Positions 39,551-49,208 of a stretch of 64,000 nucleotides of DNA are shown piece after piece. The position numbers and the translations under genes were made by a program. Numbering within the stretch: position 1 is the first letter of the stretch; each line of letters starts with the position of its first letter. The stretch is from Euglena gracilis. Taxonomy: Eukaryota > Euglenida > Euglenophyceae > Euglenales. The notes below the pieces were generated by a model. It made no database searches and was not told where the DNA came from. It saw nothing but the letters and a program-made list of their open reading frames with translations. The stretch is taken from NCBI GenBank assembly GCA_039621445.1, contig CP154954.1, positions 5,805,919 through 5,869,918 on the forward strand. Reading direction: 5' to 3'.

Positions 39551-39760
39551 GGGTGCCCCCCCCCTACAACAAGCCGCTTCGGCGGTGCCCCCCCCCCCTC
39601 CAAGGGTCTTTGGACCCAAGCCGCGTCGGCGGTGACCCCCCCCTCCAAGGGTCTTCGGACCCAAGCCGCTTTGGCAGTGCCCCCCCCCCCCCCCGCTCCA
39701 AGGGTCTTCGGACCCAAGCCGCTTCGGCGGTCCCCCCCCCAAGGGTCTTCGGACCCAGGC
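39340..39760 (+). repeat. GC-rich tandem array of about 45-bp units with TTCG hairpins
   Basis: About nine units of 40-50 bp. It begins in frame inside the F gag-like ORF and changes to units of GGGTCTTCGGACCC, AAGCCGCTTCGGCGGT and a C8-C14 run. Two motifs per unit fold as UUCG tetraloop hairpins on the plus strand (GGGTC-TTCG-GACCC and CCGC-TTCG-GCGG). The junction between F and copy A lies in or beside this array. Confidence 0.8.
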
Positions 39761-40565
39761 TGTAGTTTAGCCTTAGGCTTTCTGCCTTTCTCTTTCCGCT
39801 GTGGCGGAGGGGGCGTTCTGCAGGCGATTTTGGAGCAGGTTTGGCAGTTGGTGCGGTGGTATGTGGTACGTCAGGAGCTGTTGGTACCACCCGTTCAGGT
39901 GTGTGTACCACTACGGGTGTTGTCACCACTTCGGGTGTTTGGACGTCAGAAGCAGAACCAGCAGCGTCTGCTGTCAGTGCTGTGGTGGAAGCCGTAGCTT
40001 CTTGTGTGGGTTCTTCGCCAAGTCCCGTGTCACGGGGACTTCGCGTTGAAGAGGAAGACCTCGATCGCCCCATTGCAACCATCGGGGCTACGCCACTCCG
40101 GACGCTTCCGAGGACACGTTCTGCAGCGCGTCCGACTTGTGGTGGTATGAGTATGAAGTCGTCTGGATCTGGATATCCACGGCTGTGAATACCGAGTGGG
40201 TATTCTCGACGTATTTGTTCACGCTCTGCACGTAGTGCTTCCATTTCTTCGTCAGTGATTGCTCGGTCACCTTCCGCACGTGCGGAGGTGAGTGGAAGCG
40301 TGTCTGACGAAGGCACTGCGGCCATTGTAGAGTCTACAGACACTTCGGCCATCGTAGGTGCTGTAGGCTCTTCGGCCACTGGAAGTTCTGTAAGTGCGTT
40401 GGGTTCCACGTCTGGTAATGGTGTTTGTGGTCTTGTCTGAGCAGGCATTGTAGCTGGCGTTTCGGCCCTTAGAGAATTTTGTACGTCGGCATCTCCGGGT
40501 TCAGACTCCACGGATGCGGAGGAGGCGGAGCGTGTACTGTGTTCATTGTCTGTACCTTCCTCCAT
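39564..40565 (-). CDS. Copy A accessory fragment: Ser/Thr/Pro-rich linker
   Basis: 333 codons. Acidic and Ser-rich start, then TDEEMEALRAEREQIRREYP and RAAERVLGSVRSGVAPMVA, the weak counterpart of the GGRVLG motif in B, C and E, then Thr/Pro-rich sequence. From about 39770 the frame runs into the tandem array (GPKTLGGG repeats) and stops being accessory sequence. The second Cys/His module expected next is missing. Confidence 0.6.
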   Translation of the reverse strand: MEEGTDNEHSTRSASSASVESEPGDADVQNSLRAETPATMPAQTRPQTPLPDVEPNALTELPVAEEPTAPTMAEVSVDSTMAAVPSSDTLPLTSARAEGDRAITDEEMEALRAEREQIRREYPLGIHSRGYPDPDDFILIPPQVGRAAERVLGSVRSGVAPMVAMGRSRSSSSTRSPRDTGLGEEPTQEATASTTALTADAAGSASDVQTPEVVTTPVVVHTPERVVPTAPDVPHTTAPTAKPAPKSPAERPLRHSGKRKAESLRLNYSLGPKTLGGGTAEAAWVRRPLERGGGGALPKRLGSEDPWRGGSPPTRLGSKDPWRGGGHRRSGLL

Positions 40566-40610
40566 TTCCTCATCGCTGGATGACGCAGAAGAGGAAACGG
40601 ACGAAGAGTC

Positions 40611-41122
40611 TTAAGAGTGTACGGGAGTGTGTTCCACAGACATTGTAGGTGTAGGTGGAGGTTGTGTCAAACGTTCTTCCGAACGTTTGGTTGCAGGATT
40701 CGCTGCTGCTTTGGCTGTTGTCGTTGTACATGATGCAGCCGTTGGAGGTTGTTCAACCGTAGACTGCGCTGCCTCGGACTCCGCCGGCTGTGGTTCAGGG
40801 AGTTTTATACGTGGTCGCACACGGAAGTTTTGCCATCCGACAAATTTGTTTCCTCCCGATCCGCGAGGAAGCCAGTCCAGTATTGGGATGGCCAACCTAT
40901 CCTTATTTGTACGTTTGCCCTTGAAAAATGGGGCAAAGTCCTCTCTTCGGAGGGTTTCGCCAAACAGGCGTTTGATATACTTCCGTTTTCCGTCTTCGTC
41001 CATGCAGGTCGAAGAGGGAGGTATTCTTGTGGGAGTGGTTGTTTCGGGTTGAATAAATTGTAGATTTCCAGAGCATAGCATACCCATGCTCTCCATTGGA
41101 ACGTCTGCATGTGCAGAAGCAT
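40611..41122 (-). pseudogene. Copy A accessory fragment: end of zinc module
   Basis: It begins in the frame of 41122 (LLHMQTFQWRAWVCYALEIYNLF, the counterpart of FQLQQFWWRAWTTYVMEVYI in B). After a frameshift near 41000 it continues in the frame ending at 40611: MDEDGKRKYIKRLFGETLRRE, then a Thr/Pro-rich tail. This matches the MEEHLRRQFGGTLDRE part of B. An in-frame TAA at 40611-40613 separates it from the next fragment. Confidence 0.65.
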
Positions 41123-41161
41123 TTGTCGGTGGTTTCGTCTGGCGTATCCGATTTCCCTGAC

Positions 41162-41860
41162 TTAGAGGGGATTGTGGCAAATGTGTCCGAGTAGTCTTCG
41201 TTGTTGTTGGGCTTCCGCCAATTCTCGTTGGTGGGGCTGCACCCTTGGTGCGTTTGGGCGGTCGGTTGTCACACCGCGTACCCCAAAGCCCCAGAAGTCC
41301 ACGGGGAACTTGTGGAGGCAGTGGGTGCACCAAACGACGAATCTTTGTGGGTATGTCAGGTCGATTCCGACCACTTGGAAGTGGGGGCCATAGTGTTCGT
41401 TGAAGAAAATTTGTTAGTTGTAACAGAACATTTCGTGTGTCACCAGTTGTATTTCCTTTGCAAGTGGGAATACTTCCCATTGTATGCCGTGTGGTCCGAT
41501 TTCGCGGATGTTGTCGAACATTGTCTTCAGTGTGTCAAGGGATGACTCCCATCCGTATTGTAGTTTTGGATGTGGCAAGTAGTGTGCCTTGCTCGCGGGC
41601 ATTGGAAATGAAACGAAGTTCAAGCAATGGAATCCGAGACAGGAAAGTGGTTGCCAGAAACCCGGCAATTTGTCGATGCAATCCTGGCTTTCGTAACACG
41701 AAATTGTACCATCGAAGAAAAAGCCACGGGCTTTTTCCTTGTAGAGTTTGACCATGTGGTGATGTACTTCAGGAGCTACAAACCAAGGGTGTTGTTCCTC
41801 ATAGTACTGGTGCAAAATTTTATCACATCCGTCTGAGATGCAGAACAGATGGTCAACCAT
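41162..41860 (-). pseudogene. Copy A accessory fragment: FW...LGxxCxN zinc module
   Basis: Two open pieces in one frame, parted by TAA at 41414-41416: KLPGFWQPLSCLGFHCLNF, GPHGIQWEVFPL, then VVGIDLTYPQRFVVWCTHC, FPVDFWGFGVRG and LLGHICHNP. CxxC and HxC are kept though only about a third of residues match copy B. A Lys-Gly tract (KGQKGQKGKGKSEG) lies just upstream at about 41890-41940. This is the best evidence that the module was selected over a long time. Confidence 0.72.
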
Positions 41861-42015
41861 GAATTGTACGTCCAGGTCGTAACGCGGTTGTGAGCCTTCG
41901 CTCTTTCCTTTGCCTTTCTGGCCTTTCTGTCCTTTTGCGGCTTCGCGCTCTTGTTCATTCCAACGGTATGCACCATCTTTTCGGAATGCTCGTGTTTTTC
42001 TTCACATTGTAACGG

Positions 42016-43625
42016 TTACACCAGCGGTGTAATGTCCAGCAATGTCATGGGATGGTTTGTCTGGATGCATTTGGTGATATATTTCGTATAAAGATCGTTG
42101 TACGTTGGGCGGGATCGGCAGTCATCGCTTTCCTGACGATCACGTTGCACCTGCACGCTTTGTGGCTCGTCGTCCAAACGACGACGTTGTGTGTCTGGCG
42201 TTGGACGTGTTTGTGGTGGTGTTGCAAACTCCGGTCCACGCGGACGTTTGCGCGCGTCAACGTTGTATGGTTTTGCTGGGGCGGTCAAATGTTGTAGAGC
42301 TTCCTTGTAGGTGGCGCGTTGTGCTGGCGACTCAAACCTGGGTTGACCCGAGAAAGGTTGTCCCGGTTCAACAGGTGGTTGTGTCTGTCCAGCCGAAGCC
42401 GGTGGTGAAGGTGTCGTAACAGGAGGTGCTCGAACAGGAATTGTAGTTTTTGCGTGTGATTTTGTACGTGCCGACCGCGCGGCTTGAGCAGGGGGTCCTG
42501 TTCTTTGTATAGGTACAGGTTGGTTTGAACCTGCTGCTGATGCGGCAGGCTGAATAGATGTTGATTGTGCAGTCGAAACTGCTTGTACAGGCTTTGTTTG
42601 TGGTGCCGGAGTAGGTTGAGCTACCAGCGGCACAAGGTGCGACACCGAAGCGAGTTGTTCCATTGGACCAGGTTGATGTGGTGGTGCATTCACACGCAAA
42701 ACTTCGGGTAGTGCCCAGGTGGGTATACCGAAAATTTTGGAGTTTGGACCAATGCCATCCATTATCACTCCCTTTACGTTGATGGCTCCCAAATGGGATC
42801 CAAGTTCGTAAATTTTGTCACGGGGAAGGTATTGTTCGCCTTTGTTTGTGTAAGCGAAATCCAGAGATTGTGGCACTCGTTCATAGTGAATATTGTCCTC
42901 TCCGGGACGCAGGGGGTTTTCTTCGACAACCCGTATCGCTGTCGGTTCCAGCAGCGGTACGGCGGGGGTTGTCGGTGGTTGTGGTTGAGATTGTACAGAT
43001 GGTTGAGTTTGTACGGGTTGTGGTGGTTGGGGTGCTTGAGGTGGTTCGTCTGTTTCCATGGTATACTGCGGCTCAGGGTCTGCCGTTGAATACTCGTCGT
43101 AAGGCTCTTCGGCCATGTTGTCGGTATAATTTTCATCGTATGGCTCTTCGGCCTCCATAGCGTACTGTGATGGCATACTAGCCTCCCAGTTCCGTGCAGG
43201 CGGCATGCGTGGGGGAGAAGAAAAACGTTGTTGTGGTAAGTATACTGGTTCTTGCATTTGGACTTCACCCATCTCACTTTCTGTGAGTCCAGGAGTATAG
43301 CGGCGCACGTGTTCCACGTAAGCACCCACAGGATGCACTCCGCGGAGCACAGGTGGGACCAGGACTCCCAGATCCCGGAGAGTTACATTGTCTGGAAATA
43401 CGGATTCTCCGGGTTGGAATAAGATTCTACCTGCTATCGTCCTCTGGGACCACATGTCTCAGGTGGCGATAGGTTTGTTGGCGATTGCAAGCAGTTGTCG
43501 GCAGTACGAATCCCACATCACTCGGATGAAGGGATCCGGTCTGTCCTCTGTGCACATGCGCAGAGCGTTACGAATTGTATCTGTTGATGCCGTTGTCAGT
43601 TCGCCCATGTACTTGGGGAACCGAG
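42016..43625 (-). pseudogene. Copy A accessory fragment: DLGV-VPP module and Pro/Gln-rich linker
   Basis: Frame of 43455-42016 extended upstream through one TGA (about 43456-43458, where C has Trp). Conserved parts: RVMWDSYCRQLLAIANKP, QRTIAGRILF, LRDLGVLVPP, HPVGAYVEHVRRYTPG. The rest is Pro/Gln/Thr-rich with an Arg-rich end (RKRPRGPEF, RRRLDDEP). It ends at 42016, before the Lys-Gly tract. Confidence 0.75.
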
Positions 43626-43628
43626 GCA

Positions 43629-44018
43629 TCACAAGACCGCCGCAAAAGCAGCGCGTTGGCTACTGCTACTTGCCAGATCGTATCTCCTTGGGGGCCGCGG
43701 TTGCGGCACCGCAAACTGTTCATAGGCAGATTCCGTTTGTTGTGGAACCATTGTTTGAGATTGTAAGCCACCAAGTGTAGTTTGTTCTGGAGCAACATGC
43801 AGAACCGCATGTTGAGTCACAGGGGAATTTGCCACTACGGGCCTTGCTGCCGAAGCAGCTTGTACATGCCGAACGGGGACTTGCCCTCCACGAGGGAGTG
43901 CAAGTCCTCGTCCTCCCGAAGGAGGTTGTGGGTGAGGGGGTCCTCCCGTACGAGGTTGTCCAGGGGGAACATACGGTTGGGAGGATGGGGGACCAGGTCC
44001 CTTTCCTCCAGTGTCCAT
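43629..44018 (-). CDS. Copy A accessory protein, N-terminal tail
   Basis: Starts at ATG 44018 (MDTGGKGPGPPSSQPY), the first ATG after the acceptor-like site, as in copy C. Pro/Gly-rich at first, then Gln/Ala-rich, with no predicted fold. A frameshift near 43630 separates it from the DLGV module. Confidence 0.6.
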   Translation of the reverse strand: MDTGGKGPGPPSSQPYVPPGQPRTGGPPHPQPPSGGRGLALPRGGQVPVRHVQAASAARPVVANSPVTQHAVLHVAPEQTTLGGLQSQTMVPQQTESAYEQFAVPQPRPPRRYDLASSSSQRAAFAAVL

Positions 44019-44051
44019 CTTAAAAAAGAGCAGATAGTAGCAAGTGCTGAG

Positions 44052-44075
44052 CTGTGGGGAAACAGAGAAATAAGG
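44052..44075 (-). promoter_or_regulatory. Splice-acceptor-like site before accessory region (copy A)
   Basis: On the minus strand CCTTATTTCTCTGTTTCCCCAC then AG, ending at 44052. The first ATG after it is the accessory start (44018). Between here and the chromodomain stop near 44376 lies about 300 bp with no gene. Confidence 0.5.
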
Positions 44076-44385
44076 CATTGTACGGTGACATTGGACGCAT
44101 GCGAGCATATGTGTGCACACACAAAATTTTTGTATGTTTGCACAAATTGTAAAATCAAAATGGTAGCACCAAGTGTAAAAATGTATCGCTCAAAACCATA
44201 GTCATTTGACGAAAAGTCCTTCGGTAGGGACAAAATGGTTTGGCATCCGCCCGTTGTTTATTTTGGCAGCCGCCCATTATACGTTTTGTCGAAAGTCCAC
44301 GCTATGACAACTCTTGGACATCTTTGTACATCCTCTCTTAGAAGGTATTCACAGAAATGTCTATGTTATTTCGTTTGTTCCATAA

Positions 44386-44630
44386 TTACCAGTCCTGTTG
44401 GATATAACCAACAAAACTAGTTGCAGGTTCCCAATTGTCCTCTTCGGGACCATAGCCTTTCCACCTCACCTTCCAGTAATGTATACCCCTGTCTACTTTG
44501 TGGTTGAGGTATGTCAACGACAAAGTCATCTGTTTCAGGCAGTTTTGACCGTGGTTTGAAGTGAAAGGCAGGGTATTTGCTTTTCCGTTTGGTGGAGTCC
44601 GGTATGGTTTGAAGTCATCCGTGTGCACAT
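44386..44630 (-). pseudogene. pol: Copy A integrase C-terminus: chromodomain
   Basis: HTDDFKPYRTPPNGKA, then [20 protein letters not shown] and FVGYIQQDW. It continues the integrase at 62843 (YKVALPNGVE) once copy E and one CCTCG are removed. One frameshift lies between FKPY and the chromodomain core (near 44530). Confidence 0.85.
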
Positions 44631-44635
44631 CCTCG
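44631..44635. repeat. Target-site duplication CCTCG (left) of copy E
   Basis: CCTCG at 44631-44635 is repeated at 62838-62842. Joining the flanks restores an uninterrupted copy A integrase reading (VALPNGVEDVHTDDFKPY). Confidence 0.95.
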
Positions 44636-44952
44636 AGTGTACGTCTGATTCAAAATTCCCCTTTCCCAATTCCCAAAAAGCCTTCGCTTTCGCCTTGGCG
44701 CACCTACTTGGGAACTGAAAATCAGAGTAATAGAAAATCCCTTTTTCCCACTTCCCAAGAAGCAAAGCACAGAGCAATGCAGGGAGGACGGACTGGATAT
44801 CCAAGTCCGGTCCAGAGAAAAGGAAGGACAAAGGGAAAAACAGAATACCACCTGTGGAGAGAGAAGAAGCACCCATTAGGAGATCCTAATAGGATCTGCT
44901 TCCATCCTAACTTCCTCATAGGAAGGGGAGAGAAGCATACGCCTGGTACACA
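44636..44952 (-). repeat. 3' LTR of copy E
   Basis: 317 bp; on plus it reads AGTGTACGTC to GGTACACA. Paired with 62522-62837. Contains CCACAGGTGGTATTC (minus), also present in the copy C LTR. Confidence 0.95.
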
Positions 44953-44963
44953 TCTTCCTCCCA
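44953..44963 (-). other. Polypurine tract of copy E
   Basis: Minus strand GGGAGGAAGA directly before the 3' LTR, matching the position of the tract in copy C. Confidence 0.75.
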
Positions 44964-45774
44964 GGGCTTTGCCCGATTTCCCCTTTGGACCAGGCATTCT
45001 GGCCACAGGGATTTCGGACACAGACCTGGTCTGTGGGAGGTGCACCCTGGCGCATCCACGGGGGCCCTTTCCGTCGCACAGGGGTCCACTCAAAGGGAGG
45101 GGGGGGGGAAAGGAGGGGACCCAAAATGCCAAAAACGCGCAAAATGGTTTCACCTATTCTGCGGTGGCTTATGGGTATATAGTATATTATAGCCCACTGG
45201 GGAAAATGGGGCTGGCAGGTTTCCTTGCCAAGCAAACCCATCCACCCAGTTTGGGTGTGCCCAAGGCACTTGGGGTTGGGTCCATGGGCATTCCAGGAAA
45301 ACCTATGGGGAGGGTGTGGAAGGAGAGGGCCTCTGACCAGTCAAACCTGGGCAGGGCGCATGGCCAGTCAAACCTGACCACGCAAAAGGAAATCCTACTA
45401 TACGAAACCAACTGCCGGGGACAGCATTTGCCCCGGGGGGAGAGTAGAGAGGAGTGGGGGGTTGGCTTAGGCCAGAAAAGTTGTGCTGTCTGGCAGCCTT
45501 ATGGCCTCAAACGGCCGAGAAGAAAATAAAGGGAAAGGAAAGAGGCCGTCGGCCCTGTGCGCTGCGTGTAGCACGCCCGCGAGAGGGGAGGGGAGAGGGG
45601 TGTGCATGCATGCGCACGGAATCCTGCACATGGCAGCATCCCGGTGGGAACTTACTAGCGGCGAATACCGCAAAGGGTCTTCGAAGGGGTTGTTCGGGCG
45701 AATACCCAAAAAGGGTGTCAGGCGAATACCTGACGAGGGTTCTGAAAGCCGCCGCATTGGCGCTCACAGACACC
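44964..45774 (-). other. Copy E 3' untranslated region
   Basis: 0.8 kb with no supported gene. It holds CCAGTCAAACCTG twice (45337-45349 and 45364-45376 on plus; spacing 27 nt, the same as the GGGTATGACC pair in copy C), a TA-rich stretch near 45175-45190 and a G run at 45102-45110. Confidence 0.6.
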
Positions 45775-46233
45775 TCACCTGCCTTTATCGGCTGGACGTT
45801 CGCGCACCTCACGCCAGTAGTCGTGTTGGGGGTCCCCTAATGGGTCCTCAACCAACTCCAGTTGGCGTGTGGAACGCGGCGTAGCTGATTCACTCCGAAT
45901 GGTGTTGAGCTCCGGATCGTTGGCACCAAAGGAAGGGGTCTCCCAGTCCTTGATCCAATTATCCGGCAGCTTCTCCCTGGTACGTTCAGCATGATGCTGA
46001 AGATACCGTTGGAGCTGCTCCCAGAAAATTGTGGGCAGCATCACCGGCCAGATGATGTAATTCATCTGGGGGTGATTCGCAGGCACCTGCGGGGGCATCC
46101 CCGGGGTCTGCTTGAAGTTGATGTCATGTATCCACCTCGCTGTCCGAGCTCTTGCGGTATGGCGCCGTAATACAGCCGCCAACCAACCTCTGAAGTCCAC
46201 CAAATCGTGTTCTTCAGGAGGCCACAGTGGCAA
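45775..46233 (-). CDS. Copy E accessory protein, C-terminal module
   Basis: 152 codons ending at the natural stop: PLWPPEEHDLVDFRGWLA, PANHPQMNYIIWPVMLP, IFWEQLQRYLQHHAERT, LVEDPLGDPQHDYWREV. Same as C 30300-30720 but without the internal stop. It is probably globular, as hydrophobic and aromatic residues are well spaced. Function unknown. Confidence 0.75.
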   Translation of the reverse strand: MPLWPPEEHDLVDFRGWLAAVLRRHTARARTARWIHDINFKQTPGMPPQVPANHPQMNYIIWPVMLPTIFWEQLQRYLQHHAERTREKLPDNWIKDWETPSFGANDPELNTIRSESATPRSTRQLELVEDPLGDPQHDYWREVRERPADKGR

Positions 46234-46299
46234 GGCGTATCCGCCATGCTGACGCTTGGAGAACAGGGGGTAAACCTGTGTCTCCCAGTCGCCATCGGT

Positions 46300-47156
46300 T
46301 CAGAGGTAAGGCATTCTTACCTTGGCGTGTTCCTCGACGGCGAGGCGCATTGCCCCAGCGTTGATCTGGAACTCACGGGCCATTCCCGTGTGGCGGTAGC
46401 TTTCTACCTTGCGGAAGTCGGAGTGCTTCAGGCGGCCTTCCACCTGTTCGTACTCCTTCTTCCACTTCTCCATTGTCTCCCAGTGGTGGGGGACAATGGT
46501 GGTGACTGCTGCATCAGCAGTCTGCACGAACTTGGCCCCTATACAGTTGATGCACAAGGCAGGGATATCCCTGTCGTGAGCATTCTCACTGTAGGAGTAG
46601 TTCAAGCTGTGCTTCGAGGCGCTCAGGCACTCGCCACATACGAGCGCCACACAGTTCGGCACATATGCCCTGTGATGGAACCACGAGGATTGCACCTGCC
46701 GCTTGCACACATGCACAAGCGGTTGGTTGTGCCGCACATGGTGGCACACGGTGCACGTCCAGGCAAAGGACGTGCCGTGCTGGAAATCCAACACGCAGTC
46801 CTCACAAAGTACTGTTCCAGTACTCTGGGTGAGCGCCTATTCCAGAATGTCCAGGTATGTTCCGGGACATAGTGGAAAGGTTCTCCTCGGACGAAGAGGG
46901 GCTGAATCCATCGATTCAGTGACCCTTTCTGGTGCCTAATAGCAGCCAGTTTCTTCGTCCTCTCTTCCACGGTGCCTAGTCTGGTCAGGATATCCTGAGT
47001 CCAGAGCTGGGCATCCGCAGACACAGGAGGTGAAGCAGGTTCGTCCTGCTCCTCATCCGTCGATCCGGCGGAAGACTGGGCCTGTCGACCACGAGCCTTA
47101 CCTTTCGGTTTGCTCTGGCCGTACCCGGACGATGCAACGGCCGAATAGTCGTGCAT
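46300..47156 (-). pseudogene. Copy E accessory protein, second Cys/His module
   Basis: Two overlapping frames (47156-46623 and 46794-46300) give one module: NRWIQPLFVRGEPF, WTFWNRRSPRVLEQYF, WTCTVCHHVRH, LVHVCKRQ, VPNCVALVCGECLSAS, LCINCIGAKF, then a helical stretch. The CxxC, HxC, CxxC and CxxC pairs all match copy C. A base change near 46800 causes the frame switch. Two zinc sites are likely from the Cys/His spacing. Confidence 0.78.
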
Positions 47157-47177
47157 TGTCGTAGGGCCTTTCGGCTG

Positions 47178-47527
47178 TCATCCAGTCTGACCTCCAGCGC
47201 CACCTTTCGGTGGTGGTTTCCCATCACCGCCTTTGGCAGGGGTCTTACAGGGTGCAGCACCCGGTTTGCCTCCTTTCGGCTTCGCACTCCCGGAATCAGG
47301 AGGCGATGCCTGCGGCTTACTCCTGGTATCAGGAGCCGATGGTGACGGAGTAGACGCTTGCCGTCTGGGCGAAGCGGGCATGATGGCCGCTGCGTCACGC
47401 GTGACGCTCCGAGGAGTGGGCACTCGTTCCTGGGGTTGTTCAGTCTGCTGCCGCCGAGCAGGTTCATCCCGTCCGACGGGGCGTGGCACTGTGGTCGTTA
47501 CCGGAATCGGTGCTTCCACAGGTGCTG
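47178..47527 (-). pseudogene. Copy E accessory linker downstream of element G
   Basis: Pro/Arg/Ser-rich linker (GRDEPARRQQTEQPQERVPT, ASPRRQASTPSPSAPDTRSK) interrupted at 47527 by element G and resuming at 49209. It matches copy B near 6480-6690. Poorly conserved and probably disordered. Confidence 0.65.
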
Positions 47528-47531
47528 ATAC
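47528..47531. repeat. Target-site duplication ATAC (left) of element G
   Basis: ATAC 47528-47531 and 49205-49208. Joining the flanks restores GTGCTGATACACCCGGAAAC, the counterpart of copy B near 6670-6690. Confidence 0.85.
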
Positions 47532-47776
47532 TGTGTGCGGCGCCAGGTTTAAAATTTAAAAACCCAAAATTGAATTAGGAGGCGCCTATCCTAATTACAA
47601 AATCTCTATTTTTGCAGCTGCAACTGTCCTGAACTCTTTGACTCAAGGAAGGCCTGAACGCCAGATGAAGATTTCAAGTCTTGGTTTGTGCTATGCTGAA
47701 GGAAAGTGAGTGCTGCTGGAAAGGAAAAGTTTTCAAGTTTGACCCCCAGTGGGTACAAGGAGAAACTCAGAAAACA
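47532..47776 (+). repeat. Left LTR of element G
   Basis: 245 bp, TGTGTGCGGCGCC to CTCAGAAAACA. It contains TGAACTCTTTG at 47630-47640, the proposed 5' end of the transcript and self-primer. Compared with the right copy it shows about six substitutions and two small indels. Confidence 0.85.
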
Positions 47777-47787
47777 CAAAGAGTTCA
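47777..47787 (+). other. Self-primer binding site of element G
   Basis: CAAAGAGTTCA directly after the LTR, exact reverse complement of TGAACTCTTTG at 47630-47640. It has no match to a TGG tRNA end. Confidence 0.6.
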
Positions 47788-48534
47788 ATTGTTGCTCAAG
47801 GCCTGGAGGCCAAAAGTCAGCCAGTTTGGCCAGAAGAAATGGACATTTCAGAAAGTGTCAAGTCAGGGATTGTCAATGATGAAAAAATCTGGGAAAATCA
47901 ATGCTGCAGAAAACTTGGCTGGAAATCTGAGCTGTATGCAGTAAAATTTCAGTATGTTGTTGAAATCATTGACAGATTGTAATTGAAGACCCCCAACATT
48001 GATGCATTCAGTTTGGAAGAAAGCAAGATATTCAAATGCTGGTGGGGACCTGGGTCACAATTTGTGGAAGATTCCTTCACAGTGAAGTGGACACATTCCA
48101 TTGTTGGATTGTTGTGGTCAAGTCCCCCCTTCAGCCTCATTGCAAATGTCATCCGCAAGCTGAAGAAGGATCATGGTCATGCGGTGTTGGTTGTCCCAAA
48201 GTGGGTTACTGCCCCCTGGTGGGAAGATCTTCAAGACATTGTTGTCAGAATGCTGGAGTATCCTTGTGCCACGCCGTTGTTTGAGTTGGTTGGGGCAGGG
48301 TTCACAGTCCCCCCCACAAAATGGCCAGTACAAGTGGCATTTGTCTGTGGAAGGATAAGTCAATGTTTCAAATTGGCAAAAGTTCTCAATCCAATTTCAA
48401 GTTCAGCAAAAAGGAGAATGAGGAGGCAAAAGATGAAAAGAGGGTCCTCCCCACAAGTGCACCTTAGGCTCCAGGTCGGCACAGGGGACAGCCCAAATTT
48501 CAGTGATTCAAGTGGTGAAGTCTCTTTGCAATGA
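47788..48534 (+). pseudogene. Element G ORF with RNase H-like segment
   Basis: One frame (in register from 47749) with a single TAA at 47980-47982. After the stop: KTPNIDAFSLEESKIFKCWW, FVEDSFTVKWTHSIVG, SSPPFSLIANVIRKL, HAVLVVPKWVTAPWWEDLQD, then a Lys/Arg-rich tail (KRRMRRQKMKRG). The pattern IDAFS ... D-F-V-W ... PPFSLI ... VLVVPKW-WW resembles the RNase H-like domain that follows RT in DIRS-type elements. No RT motif precedes it. The catalytic state is unclear. Confidence 0.55.
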
Positions 48535-48960
48535 TTGTGTGTTCAATCTGAGCCCCCTCCTTGCGAAGTGGGCTTTGAGTTTGTGCTGGCCAGTGGCCCA
48601 GGCCCAGGGCCCAGGTGGGAGAACCGCTACAAGGGGGCCTACCCACAGGCCCTGGGACTCCCCCTGGCAGCCCCCCACTGGCCCTCTCATCCCAGGAGTG
48701 CCCTGGGGAAGGTTGGGAGGGGGACCAACCTTTCCCAGGGTGCCCCAAGGGCTCTGGGGTGGGCTGGTGGCCCTGTGGCCCCCCTACTTGTGCTGGACAT
48801 TGTTGGACTAAATCCCTGTCAGCTGTATTATATCCCTGACTCAGCGTTCAAAAATTTAAAAAAAACAAATTTCAGCCGCCCCCCCCCCCCAAAAAAAAGG
48901 CCAATTTTGGCGCCGCAAAAAATTGCCGAAGGCAGTGGGCACGAAGTGTCCAGAGAGGGG

Positions 48961-49204
48961 TGTGTGGGCGGCGCCAGGTTTAAAATTTAAAAACCCAAAA
49001 TTGAATTGGGAGGCGCCTATCCTAATTACAAAATTTCTGTTTTTGCAGCTGCAACTGTCCTGAACTCTTTGACTCAAGGAAGGCCTGAGCGCATGAAGAT
49101 TTCAAGTCTTGGTTTGTGCTATGCTGAAGGAAAGTGAGTGCTGCTGGAAAGGAAAAGTTTTCAAGTTTGACCACCAGTGGGTACAAGGAGACACTCAGAA
49201 AACA
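48961..49204 (+). repeat. Right LTR of element G
   Basis: 244 bp, TGTGTGGGCGGCGCC to CTCAGAAAACA, preceded by the purine tract at 48952-48960 and followed by ATAC 49205-49208. Confidence 0.85.
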
Positions 49205-49208
49205 ATAC

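Larger units (their letters stand above)
47532..49204 (+). mobile_element. Element G: 1.67-kb LTR element, apparently self-priming, with an RNase H-like ORF
   Basis: Two direct 245/244-bp terminal repeats (TG...CA ends) flank 1.2 kb. A purine run (AGAGAGGGG) precedes the right repeat. Just inside the left repeat, CAAAGAGTTCA is the exact complement of an 11-base stretch within the repeat, the layout of Tf1/sushi self-priming. There is no gag, RT or integrase, so it would need help from another element. It is inserted in the accessory region of copy E, opposite strand, with a 4-bp duplication. The part 48535-48960 is G/C-rich with no gene seen. Confidence 0.78.

Noticed and set aside
44561-45529. 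322-codon plus-strand frame across the copy E LTR and 3' untranslated region
   Set aside because: Antisense to the element and spanning the LTR boundary. The LTR-derived part is open in several frames and the sequence shows no domain.
47532-49204. Element G as a DIRS-type element
   Set aside because: Its repeats are plain direct terminal repeats with a target duplication and purine tract. No split or inverted repeats and no tyrosine recombinase were seen; only the RNase H-like ORF recalls DIRS.
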